From the NCBI GenBank assembly GCA_002405875.1, contig DHMR01000033.1, positions 1 to 19,252 on the forward strand: 19,252 nt of DNA, read 5' to 3'. The position numbers were made by a program, and so were the translations under genes. Positions within the stretch are counted from its first letter, which is position 1. Each line of letters begins with the position of its first letter. The stretch is from a bacterium UBA4637 (lineage in GTDB: Bacteria; Bacteroidota; Bacteroidia; Bacteroidales; Bacteroidaceae). Below the pieces are notes generated by a model. It made no database searches. It worked only from the letters and a program-made list of their open reading frames with translations, and was not told where the DNA came from. Shown piece by piece: positions 7,693 through 15,109 of the stretch.

Positions 7693-10227
7693 ATGGAAGC
7701 AAACAAGAATTTAGAACTGGAGAACGTCCAGGAGAACGAAGAGAGCTCAAGCATCAACTTCGCTGCCATTTACACGGCAATCATTCTCTATTGGAAATGG
7801 TTCGTCCTCTCTATCATTATCTGTTTGGGCGCAGCACATATTTACTTGCGTTACAAGACGCCAGTTTACCAAGCTGTAGCCAAACTTTTGATCAAGGATG
7901 ATGATCAGACAAACCGTCGAGCAGGAACCAATTCCATCCAAGCCGCAACCAACCTCGGTATCATTTCCAATTCCAATGGTATTGACAACGAGATGGAAAT
8001 CTTGCAGTCTAGGACCCTGGCACAACAAGCCGTTTACGACTTGAAGTTGTACGTGAACTACCGTCACGAAGGTAAACTGAAGGATCACATCATCTATGGT
8101 GATCAGGAAATCAACGTTGACATGGATGCAGAGCACCTCAAAAAGCTCAATGCTCCAATGAAACTGAAAATCACACGTGAAGGAAGCAACTACCATGTGA
8201 CAGGTTCTTACTTTGTGCCAATCGACGCCAACTCCTACAACCCAGATCCTGTCATGATCGACAAGACCTTCTCGGCACTTCCTGCCGCTATCGGTACAAG
8301 AGTGGGTGTCATTAGATTCACAGCCAATGGAAATTACATGCTACGTGATGGACAAACCCTCAAGGCTTCCATCATTGCGCCAGAGATCGCTGCCAATAAG
8401 TATGTAGCCAACCTAAGCGTGAGCCAGACTTCCAAGACAACAACCATAGCAGAGTTGGTAGTCAAAGACGAAATACCTCAAAGAGCCGTCGATTATTTGA
8501 AGCAATTGGCTATCGTTTACAACCGACAGGCCAACGAGGACAAAAACGAAATCGCAGTTCGCACAGAGCAATTCATCAACCAACGTTTGGAGAAAATCAA
8601 CGCTGAATTGGGAAGCACGGAAGGACAGCTCGAAAGCTACAAGAAGCGCAACAACATGGTTGAGCTAAAAATCAATGCTACTCAAGCTGTACAAAATGCA
8701 GACCAATATGCCCAAAAGTTGAGCGAAGCCAACACGCAAGTTGCTTTGTTGGATGAGTTGACAAGATACATGAACGAGCCAAGCAATCGCCATCAACCAA
8801 TTCCTTCCAACGTAGGTCTGAACGATGCAAGTGCCACCGCTTTGATCAACGAGTACAACAAGATAGCCTTGCAGCGTAATCAATTGCTCCATAGTGCTAG
8901 CGAGAATTCCCCTACAGTTACTCCATTGACAGCCCAATTGGACGATTTAAGTTCATCCATTAAGCGTGCCATGGGACAGGCTCGCTCAGGCTTGAACATT
9001 CAGCGCAACAGTATTGCAGCACAAGCAGGTAAATACCAAGGGCAAATTGGTAGCTCACCAGAACAAGAAAGAATGCTGACACAGATTGGTCGTCAACAGG
9101 AAGTCAAGTCAGGATTGTACTTGATGTTGCTTCAGAAACGTGAGGAAAACTCCATTTCTTTGGCAGCTACAGCCGATAAGGGTAAGCTGATTGACACACC
9201 AGCTTTTGCGGGCAAGGTTTCCCCTAAGAATTCCATCATCATGTTGATCGCACTGATCTTGGGTATAGCAATCCCTGCCGGCATCCTCTTCTTGATAGAA
9301 TTCTTCAGATACAAGATTGAGGGTCACGATGATGTCGTCAAGCTGACCAATTTGCCAGTCATTGCTGATGTAGCCGTAGCCAGTGCCCATGCCAAGACCA
9401 AGGCTGACATCGTGGTACACGAGAACAAGAACAACCTCATGGAAGAGATTTTCCGTACTCTGCGTACCAACCTTCAATTCTTACTCAAGGAGCACGACAA
9501 GGTAATCATGTTTACATCTACGACATCGGGTGAAGGTAAAACCTTTATCACATCCAATGTAGCCATCAGTTTTGCCTTACTAGGCAAGAAGGTAGTACTC
9601 GTGGGATTGGATATTCGTAAACCACGTTTGGCAGAGTTGTTTGAGATTGACGACCATCACCACGGCATCACCAACCTTTTAGTGAAGGATCGTATAGAAT
9701 GGAATGATGTCAAGGCACAAATAGTTCCATCAGAAATCAATAGCAATCTGGACATATTAATGGCAGGACCAATTCCTCCAAACCCTGGCGAACTTGTTAC
9801 GAGAAAGAGCTTGGAGGAGACCATCGAGGAATTGAAGCAACACTACGACTACATCTTGTTGGATACAGCACCTGTTGGATTGGTTACGGACACCCTCGCC
9901 TTGGGACGTATTTCCAATGCTACCGTATATGTATGTCGAGCAGACTTTACTACCAAAGCTAGCTTCGGCTTGATCAACAACCTAAGCACAGAAAACAAGT
10001 TGCCTAACATGAGCATCGTACTGAACGGCGTAGACTTATCTAAGAAGAAGTATGGTTACTATTACGGCTATGGCAAGTACGGCAAATATGGTAAGTATGG
10101 CTCGTACGGTCACGGCAAGTATGGCTATAGCAGTTACAAAGGATACACATATACCTCGTACGGTAGCTACGGCAACTACAGCAAGAGCCATTACGGTGAC
10201 AAGAACGACGATAGTGTAAAGAAATAA
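7693..10227 (+). CDS. Polysaccharide co-polymerase with tyrosine autokinase domain (Wzc type)
   Basis: Inner-membrane protein controlling chain length and export of a surface polysaccharide, fused to a bacterial tyrosine kinase; 844 residues. The first transmembrane helix (about 36-55) opens a Wzz domain and a long periplasmic helical region (about 60-510). The second helix is at about 515-537. The cytoplasmic kinase has Walker A GEGKT (613-617) and an A' motif VGLDIRKP (D640), where the first Asp of the usual DxDxR is replaced by Gly. Walker B is YDYILLDTAPVG (D724). The tail, residues 787-834, carries 18 tyrosines in Lys/Ser-Tyr-Gly repeats and is the expected autophosphorylation cluster. 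A HAD gene follows after 10 bases. No wza, wzx or wzy is present here, so its partners are elsewhere. Confidence 0.95.
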   Translation: MEANKNLELENVQENEESSSINFAAIYTAIILYWKWFVLSIIICLGAAHIYLRYKTPVYQAVAKLLIKDDDQTNRRAGTNSIQAATNLGIISNSNGIDNEMEILQSRTLAQQAVYDLKLYVNYRHEGKLKDHIIYGDQEINVDMDAEHLKKLNAPMKLKITREGSNYHVTGSYFVPIDANSYNPDPVMIDKTFSALPAAIGTRVGVIRFTANGNYMLRDGQTLKASIIAPEIAANKYVANLSVSQTSKTTTIAELVVKDEIPQRAVDYLKQLAIVYNRQANEDKNEIAVRTEQFINQRLEKINAELGSTEGQLESYKKRNNMVELKINATQAVQNADQYAQKLSEANTQVALLDELTRYMNEPSNRHQPIPSNVGLNDASATALINEYNKIALQRNQLLHSASENSPTVTPLTAQLDDLSSSIKRAMGQARSGLNIQRNSIAAQAGKYQGQIGSSPEQERMLTQIGRQQEVKSGLYLMLLQKREENSISLAATADKGKLIDTPAFAGKVSPKNSIIMLIALILGIAIPAGILFLIEFFRYKIEGHDDVVKLTNLPVIADVAVASAHAKTKADIVVHENKNNLMEEIFRTLRTNLQFLLKEHDKVIMFTSTTSGEGKTFITSNVAISFALLGKKVVLVGLDIRKPRLAELFEIDDHHHGITNLLVKDRIEWNDVKAQIVPSEINSNLDILMAGPIPPNPGELVTRKSLEETIEELKQHYDYILLDTAPVGLVTDTLALGRISNATVYVCRADFTTKASFGLINNLSTENKLPNMSIVLNGVDLSKKKYGYYYGYGKYGKYGKYGSYGHGKYGYSSYKGYTYTSYGSYGNYSKSHYGDKNDDSVKK
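10051..10194 (+). repeat. Tyrosine-rich repeat segment in the kinase tail
   Basis: Encodes 18 Tyr among 48 residues, mostly as GKY, GSY and GY units. Three consecutive GKY units at 10072-10098 use different synonymous codons (GGC AAG TAC, GGC AAA TAT, GGT AAG TAT). The repetition is therefore stronger at protein than at DNA level. Confidence 0.85.
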
Positions 10228-10237
10228 TTTAGAATAG

Positions 10238-10666
10238 ATGGCAACGATTGCAGTAGATTTCGATGGTACAATCGTAACTCATGAATACCCAAAGATTGGT
10301 ACAGAGATACCTTTTGCCACAGAAACTTTAAAGATGTTGATCAAAGACCATCATCGCTTAATCCTGTGGACTGTCCGTGAAGGACAGCTCCTTCAGGAAG
10401 CGATAGATTGGTGTAAGGAAAGAGGCGTGGAATTCTGGGCTGTCAACAAGGACTATCCAGAAGAAAGCGAAAGTAACAACAATCATTTTTCTCGTAAAAT
10501 CAAGGCTGATTATTTCATCGATGACAGAAATATCGGAGGGCTTCCCGACTGGGGGCAAATCTATCAGATAATAAGCCATGGCACAAGCTACAGAACGCTT
10601 ATCAAACAAAGCCTAGGTGCCGTCGAGGAAGCGCCGAAAAGGAAACATTGGTGGAGTCGCAAATAA
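10238..10666 (+). CDS. Small HAD-superfamily phosphatase-like protein (BT0820-like)
   Basis: A 142-residue cytoplasmic protein of the haloacid dehalogenase superfamily, probably a small-molecule or protein phosphatase. HAD motif I is DFDGT at residues 7-11, with D7 the expected nucleophile and D9 the acid/base. Motif II is T45 in LILWTVREG. A Lys at 87 or 89 probably serves as motif III, and the acidic pair D95-D96 in DYFIDDRNIGG forms motif IV. It has only a small cap at most, so the active site should be open to large substrates. It resembles what I recall as the BT0820-type HAD family of Bacteroides. It lies 10 bases after the kinase gene and is clearly cotranscribed with it. The substrate is unknown; a link to the kinase or to polysaccharide synthesis is inference from position. 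Confidence 0.85.
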   Translation: MATIAVDFDGTIVTHEYPKIGTEIPFATETLKMLIKDHHRLILWTVREGQLLQEAIDWCKERGVEFWAVNKDYPEESESNNNHFSRKIKADYFIDDRNIGGLPDWGQIYQIISHGTSYRTLIKQSLGAVEEAPKRKHWWSRK

Positions 10667-10700
10667 AGCAAACAAAATGTAGCTCATCCTACAGATACAA

Positions 10701-10746
10701 AATAAATAAAGCGTGATTTCAAAATTGAAATCACGCTTTATTTATT
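10701..10746. terminator. Bidirectional terminator between the polysaccharide operon and ppiD
   Basis: Perfect inverted repeat with 22-base arms at 10701-10722 and 10725-10746; the innermost bases must open to form a loop of about 6. The core GCGTGATTTC pairs with GAAATCACGC, bordered by an A-rich left side and T-rich right side. It therefore works on either strand. It lies 34 bases after the HAD stop and 17 bases beyond the convergent ppiD stop. Confidence 0.9.
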
Positions 10747-10763
10747 GTTATACTCTTAATCGA

Positions 10764-12914
10764 TTAGAAGAAGAGGTAACGGTTATCTACTACCTTAGCA
10801 TTAAGATAAAGATCGTTCATGAAATTACCTGCATTCTGCATAGCTTTCTGACGACACTTCTGCTCCTGAGCTTTCTCGTCAAACTTAACTGGACGGTTAG
10901 TCTTATTGGTAACTTGGAAGAGATAAACACCAGCATTACCTTTAACAGCATGAGCAGAGAAACCACCCTTCTTGGTAGCATAGACAGCTCCAGAGAGAGC
11001 AGGTTCACTAGCACCTGTTGCCGCAATGAAAACAGGTGCAGCAAAAGTAATCTGATTAACCTCAGAAACCTTACCACCCTTAGCCTTGGCAGCAGCGATA
11101 CTCTTCACGCCATTCAACTTAGCCTCAATCATATCTGCCTTTTTATCCTTGATAACTTCAGCCTTAACGACTTCCTTCACCTGTGGATCATCTAAGCCAC
11201 GGAAACCAATGCGATGAATCTTATCAAGTACTACAACCAACAAGTGATCGTTGTCACCACACTCATACAAAGGAGAAACTTCACCTTCTTTTGCCTCAAA
11301 GAGCCACTTCAAGGTCTCACGGGTAGCATGAATGTTAGCTACATAATGAGCAGAGGTCGTAACATCCTTCAATTCCTGCACCTTATAACCGTTCTTAACA
11401 GCATTCTTGACTATATCATCTGCCGTCTGATTAGCACTTACAAAGCTAGAGAACTTGTTGTAAGCCTCACGATAAGTACCCTGAGAGAACTCAATAGGTT
11501 TCTTGATAACAGCAGCTGTAAACTTATCAATCATAGACTTACGATCGCAAACCTGAAGAACCACATACCCCTGTCCCATTTGGAGTTCAGAAGTAGCATT
11601 CACAGCTTGAGTATTCAAAGCATTCACAAACGCTTTGTTATCCTTATCCATCGTCTGAGCAAACTCATACTGGCGAGTTGTCATCCATGCTTTTTCACCT
11701 GTCTGACCATATTTCTTAGCAATTGCCTCAAAATCAGCACCACCAGAAATAGCACCCTGGATAGAGTCTGCCTTGGTCTTAGCCTCTGCTGCAGAAGAAG
11801 CTACAACCTGAATAACACGGTATTGAATTGAATCAGGCAACTGCTGCTTAGCAATCAACTTCACGATATTCAAAGTATTATCAGATGTATTAACCTTCAC
11901 ACCAGAAGTAGCACCGACTGCCATAGAATCGAGATCCACTGCAATATCAGCAGGGAAAGCATCCTTGGCTACAGGAATACCTAAGTAAGAAACAGAAGAG
12001 CTGGCCTTGCGAACAACATCAGTAGGGTCTGTTGCAGCAGCCAAAGCTGTATGATAACCCGCAAATTCCTTGTTGAGAGCTGCACGGTCTGCCTGAGATG
12101 CAGCCACCTGTACATCAACATACTTGATGTCACGGCTCTCAACAGGCTGTTTGAAACGAGCCTTCAGTTCATCATACTTCGCTTTCAACTCACTATCATC
12201 CACCTTCACCTTGTCATCCTGAATATCAGAATAAGGGAAAGCAGCCAACTGTATCTTGCTCTCCTCGTTCTCCTCTTTGAAAGCCATCTTGGCCTCAACA
12301 GGATTAGAGAGGAAGCAGTGAGCGAGAAGCGACTGATACTTCTGAGCCAAAGTCTGCTGACGAAGTGTCTTTTCGATAAAAGACCAATACTTAAAAATCT
12401 TGTCATATTGCTCCATCATCTGTGCATTGGCAGAAGGGTTTGCCTTCTGTGCCTTATAATCAGACAAGAATTTCTGAAGTGCGGAAGCGTCAAAGCGACC
12501 CGTCTGCTGATTGACAAATGGAGTCTGCTGAAGCATTGGGTTAGTTCCAGTTTTCAATATGTCCTGAAGCTCTGCATCAGTAACTGTAAGACCCAATTTT
12601 TCCGCCTCGTTAGCGACAATCTTATTCTGGATGTAAGTGTTCCAAACCATGTCCTTGACTTGGTTCATCTGTTCCTCAGGGAGATTGTCCTGTCCCTGCT
12701 GCATTTTGATTACTTCTGTGTACTCATCAACGAGCTTTTGGAAATCCTGCACGCTGATTTTCTCACCTAAGACCTCACCGACTTGCTGACGTTCATTGTT
12801 CTTGGCGGAATCGCAAGAACGGAACGCTTCCTCGGCAATGAATGCGAAGAGGCCAAAACTGATAATACATACCAGAATAACACCTCTTTTTCTAATTGTT
12901 CCTAATGCTGCCAT
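10764..12914 (-). CDS. ppiD: PpiD-like periplasmic folding factor (SurA_N and rotamase domains)
   Basis: Inner-membrane-anchored chaperone/peptidyl-prolyl isomerase that assists proteins emerging from the Sec translocon; 716 residues, as usual for Bacteroidetes members. A short basic N-terminus (MAALGTIRKRG) precedes one transmembrane helix (about residues 12-30). A SurA_N-type helical chaperone region follows (about 45-190), including the segment with DLPEEQ-like acid-rich helices. A parvulin-like rotamase domain spans about 365-470 (QYRVIQVVASSAAEAKTKAD onward). The remainder is a further periplasmic helical/beta region. It is downstream of gldE on the same strand but separated by 233 bases holding a terminator, so it probably has its own promoter. 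The adjacency to lptC and gldE is a common Bacteroidales arrangement. The family call is firm; isomerase activity is not certain. Confidence 0.88.
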   Translation of the reverse strand: MAALGTIRKRGVILVCIISFGLFAFIAEEAFRSCDSAKNNERQQVGEVLGEKISVQDFQKLVDEYTEVIKMQQGQDNLPEEQMNQVKDMVWNTYIQNKIVANEAEKLGLTVTDAELQDILKTGTNPMLQQTPFVNQQTGRFDASALQKFLSDYKAQKANPSANAQMMEQYDKIFKYWSFIEKTLRQQTLAQKYQSLLAHCFLSNPVEAKMAFKEENEESKIQLAAFPYSDIQDDKVKVDDSELKAKYDELKARFKQPVESRDIKYVDVQVAASQADRAALNKEFAGYHTALAAATDPTDVVRKASSSVSYLGIPVAKDAFPADIAVDLDSMAVGATSGVKVNTSDNTLNIVKLIAKQQLPDSIQYRVIQVVASSAAEAKTKADSIQGAISGGADFEAIAKKYGQTGEKAWMTTRQYEFAQTMDKDNKAFVNALNTQAVNATSELQMGQGYVVLQVCDRKSMIDKFTAAVIKKPIEFSQGTYREAYNKFSSFVSANQTADDIVKNAVKNGYKVQELKDVTTSAHYVANIHATRETLKWLFEAKEGEVSPLYECGDNDHLLVVVLDKIHRIGFRGLDDPQVKEVVKAEVIKDKKADMIEAKLNGVKSIAAAKAKGGKVSEVNQITFAAPVFIAATGASEPALSGAVYATKKGGFSAHAVKGNAGVYLFQVTNKTNRPVKFDEKAQEQKCRQKAMQNAGNFMNDLYLNAKVVDNRYLFF

Positions 12915-13003
12915 TACGTTTAATTTTTATTTTTATTTTGTTTATTTCTATGATTTAGACTTATTGTTTCCACCTAAAATGGTGAAATGCAGCCAATTGA
13001 CTG

Positions 13004-13011
13004 CAAAAATA
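13004..13011 (-). promoter_or_regulatory. Possible -7 promoter element for ppiD
   Basis: The minus strand reads TATTTTTGC, matching TAnnTTTG, about 90 bases upstream of the ppiD ATG and downstream of the gldE terminator. No TTTG is found at the expected 19-21 base spacing, so this is tentative. Confidence 0.4.
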
Positions 13012-13089
13012 CAAAGAAAATCGCAAATAAGTGAATTTTTTGCTAGCTTTTTTGGTGTATTGCGCCAAAAATAGGCGAAAAAGGGCATA

Positions 13090-13124
13090 ATAAAAGCACT
13101 TATAACAAATATAAGTGCTTTTAT
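13090..13124 (-). terminator. Terminator after gldE
   Basis: Perfect 15-base arms at 13090-13104 and 13110-13124 around the loop sequence ACAAA; the core is AAAGCACTTATA. On the minus strand the hairpin ends in GCTTTTAT followed by a further T-run. It begins 23 bases after the gldE stop codon and separates the outer-membrane/lptC/gldE operon from ppiD. The plus strand also has a short T-run after the stem, but no gene needs it there. Confidence 0.8.
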
Positions 13125-13147
13125 CCATGAGTTTTTCATACAATTGT

Positions 13148-14413
13148 CTACAACAAATGCAACTGTACCAACTCTATCTTACGTGAAGTTGACTTGATAA
13201 TCTTAAACTCAAATTTACCAAACTTGACCACTTCATTAAGTTTCGGGAAACTTTGGTAAACATTCAAGATAAGTCCACCAATTGTCATGTAATCGTCACT
13301 CTCTGGCAAATTGAGACCAAACATCTCGTTCACCTTGTCTATTTCTAGGCGAGCCGAAAGTACAAAATCAGTGTCAGAGATTTTCTTAGCCACATACTTC
13401 GTCGCATCATGCTCATCCTCAATATCGCCAAAGATCTCCTCCACAATATCCTCCAAGCTGACCAAGCCGCTTGTTCCTCCAAACTCATCAACTACAACAC
13501 CAAGAGTTTTCTTCTGCTGCAAAAACATCTGCATCAACTTCTGTGCCTGCATCGTTTCAGGCACAAAAGGCATGTTACGTACATGATCCTGCCACCTTTT
13601 GGGACTGCGGAACAACTCGGAACTGTGTATATATCCCACAATGTGGTCGATGTCCTCTCGATAGACGATTATTTTTGAATTTCCGCTCTCCACAAACTTC
13701 TGACGCAATTCTTCCAAAGACGCATTCACATCGACAGCCTGTATCTCTGTACGAGGTACCATACAGTCACGTACTTTCGTATCAGAGAAGTCCAAGGCGT
13801 TCTGAAAAATTTTCACCTCGTCATTGATGTCTGATTTTTTCTCTGCATTATCAATGCTTGATTGAACGAGATAGTCCAAATCTATCTTAGAAAAACCCTC
13901 ATCGCCATTATCATTATCCATCTTCAAACCCAAAAGGCGCAAAAGAACCCTACTAATGAATGTACTGAACTTACTAATCGGCCATAACACCACATAACAT
14001 ATATAAGCCAAAGGACTAAAGAAAGCCAAAAGTCGATTAGGATTTGCCTTGAAAAGAGTCTTCGGCAAGAACTCACCTGTAAAAAGCACTATCAAAGTAG
14101 ACAGCACGGTGTCCGCAGGAACCGTAAAGCCTGCATCCATCCCTGCGAAAATCGTATTATCAAACAGACGAGCGATCAAAATGCCATAAATGACCAAGGC
14201 GATGTTATTACCCACCAACATGGTGCTGACAAAGCCATTTGGGTGCGAATAAAACAAAGACAAAAGACGCTGTGAAAAACCATGCTTCTCCTTGTCCATC
14301 TCAGCCAACATTCTATTCGAAGACACAAAGGCAATCTCCATTCCGCTAAAAAAGGCAGAAAACACCATCGTGACTAAGATTCCAACAACAAGACTAACTC
14401 CTACTTGTTCCAT
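13148..14413 (-). CDS. gldE: GldE-like CNNM/CBS/CorC-HlyC membrane protein
   Basis: Membrane protein of the hemolysin-C/CorC superfamily, related to magnesium/cobalt efflux factors and to GldE of gliding bacteria. With the ATG at 14413 it has 421 residues. Four hydrophobic segments of the CNNM transmembrane domain occupy about residues 4-160. A paired CBS region follows (about 205-330) with VRDCMVPRTEI and FGGTSGLVSLEDIVEEIFGDI. A CorC_HlyC domain covers about 340-421. The 14413 start is chosen because a perfect Shine-Dalgarno (14423-14430) sits 9 bases upstream of it; a TTG at 14419 would be only 3 bases away. The lptC stop is 18 bases upstream, so the two are cotranscribed. The gldE name reflects the Bacteroidetes family; gliding is not implied in this lineage, and the transported ion is not known. 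Confidence 0.85.
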   Translation of the reverse strand: MEQVGVSLVVGILVTMVFSAFFSGMEIAFVSSNRMLAEMDKEKHGFSQRLLSLFYSHPNGFVSTMLVGNNIALVIYGILIARLFDNTIFAGMDAGFTVPADTVLSTLIVLFTGEFLPKTLFKANPNRLLAFFSPLAYICYVVLWPISKFSTFISRVLLRLLGLKMDNDNGDEGFSKIDLDYLVQSSIDNAEKKSDINDEVKIFQNALDFSDTKVRDCMVPRTEIQAVDVNASLEELRQKFVESGNSKIIVYREDIDHIVGYIHSSELFRSPKRWQDHVRNMPFVPETMQAQKLMQMFLQQKKTLGVVVDEFGGTSGLVSLEDIVEEIFGDIEDEHDATKYVAKKISDTDFVLSARLEIDKVNEMFGLNLPESDDYMTIGGLILNVYQSFPKLNEVVKFGKFEFKIIKSTSRKIELVQLHLL

Positions 14414-14422
14414 ATTCAATAT

Positions 14423-14430
14423 ACCTCCTT
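14423..14430 (-). promoter_or_regulatory. Perfect Shine-Dalgarno sequence for gldE
   Basis: The minus strand reads AAGGAGGT, complementary to the full anti-Shine-Dalgarno of 16S rRNA, 9 bases before the gldE ATG and immediately after the lptC stop (14432-14434). No other gene start in this window has such a site. In Bacteroidetes the anti-Shine-Dalgarno is largely masked, so the site is unusual. It decides the gldE start and suggests special or lptC-coupled translation. Confidence 0.8.
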
Positions 14431-14431
14431 A

Positions 14432-15091
14432 TTAATGCATCAACGGGATGCTATTCGTAGCACTTCTAGGTGTAGCTTGTGGACGAACGCTCTGTTTTAC
14501 AGAATCTGGTTGTGAATACAAAGTATCACCCTGAGCACCAGCCATATCACCCTTTTCAAAGCTTCCCTTCGTATTGCTCACAAAATATCGAGTCATTTTC
14601 TCGTCACTCCAAAAATAAGAACCTTGAAGGGTACGTTCTGGAGTCACTAATTTACTATAGACATCACTCGAAAGCTCATGCTTGTTTTGATTCCAAGTAA
14701 GATGCTCGCTAGTGAAACGAAGTCCATCCTTGGTCAGCACACGTACCCTACCATACAATTTCCAAATTTTCTGCTGATCAAAATAATAGGCTGTGTCACA
14801 CTGTATATAACTATTAATGTGAAATTTTTCGTCAAACTGTTCCAAGAGGATTCCCTTGTCAAAAGTCCATCGAGAAGGATTTTTATTCGTATTCACCTCC
14901 CAACGCTCCGTAACGATGCGATATTTCATCACACCGGAATCACTGATAAGGGTATTGACACCATAAGATGTCATCATAGGCACAGAGTCACGAGCCAAGA
15001 TTGCAGGTGCAGTATGCTCTACCTGTTCCTGACAAGCCGTCAAGAACAAGAACATCACCAGTCCGAAAAATATATCTCTAAGTCTATACAT
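14432..15091 (-). CDS. lptC: LPS export protein LptC
   Basis: Bitopic or lipid-anchored periplasmic component of the Lpt bridge that carries lipopolysaccharide from the inner to the outer membrane. The protein has 219 residues. Its hydrophobic N-terminus ends in a lipobox LTAC with the cysteine at residue 20, so it is a predicted lipoprotein, as in other Bacteroidales LptC proteins and unlike E. coli LptC. The core (about 45-185) shows the beta-jellyroll pattern of LptC, with repeated short strands such as MKYRIVTERWEV, KIWKLYGRVRVLTKDGLRFTSEHLTWN and ERTLQGSYFWSDEKM. The tail (about 186-219) is low-complexity and probably disordered. It follows the outer-membrane protein gene by 18 bases and precedes gldE by 18, forming one operon. 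Confidence 0.88.
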   Translation of the reverse strand: MYRLRDIFFGLVMFLFLTACQEQVEHTAPAILARDSVPMMTSYGVNTLISDSGVMKYRIVTERWEVNTNKNPSRWTFDKGILLEQFDEKFHINSYIQCDTAYYFDQQKIWKLYGRVRVLTKDGLRFTSEHLTWNQNKHELSSDVYSKLVTPERTLQGSYFWSDEKMTRYFVSNTKGSFEKGDMAGAQGDTLYSQPDSVKQSVRPQATPRSATNSIPLMH

Positions 15092-15109
15092 TATATATAT
15101 AAAGAGGAA

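Noticed and set aside
10713..11195. 160-codon plus-strand open frame at the 3' end of ppiD
   Set aside because: It begins inside the bidirectional terminator and is antisense to the PpiD coding sequence, with no family signature.
12948..13143. Two overlapping minus-strand open frames of about 60 codons between gldE and ppiD
   Set aside because: They span the gldE terminator hairpin, have an aromatic/Lys-rich composition from AT-rich DNA, and show no promoter or domain pattern.
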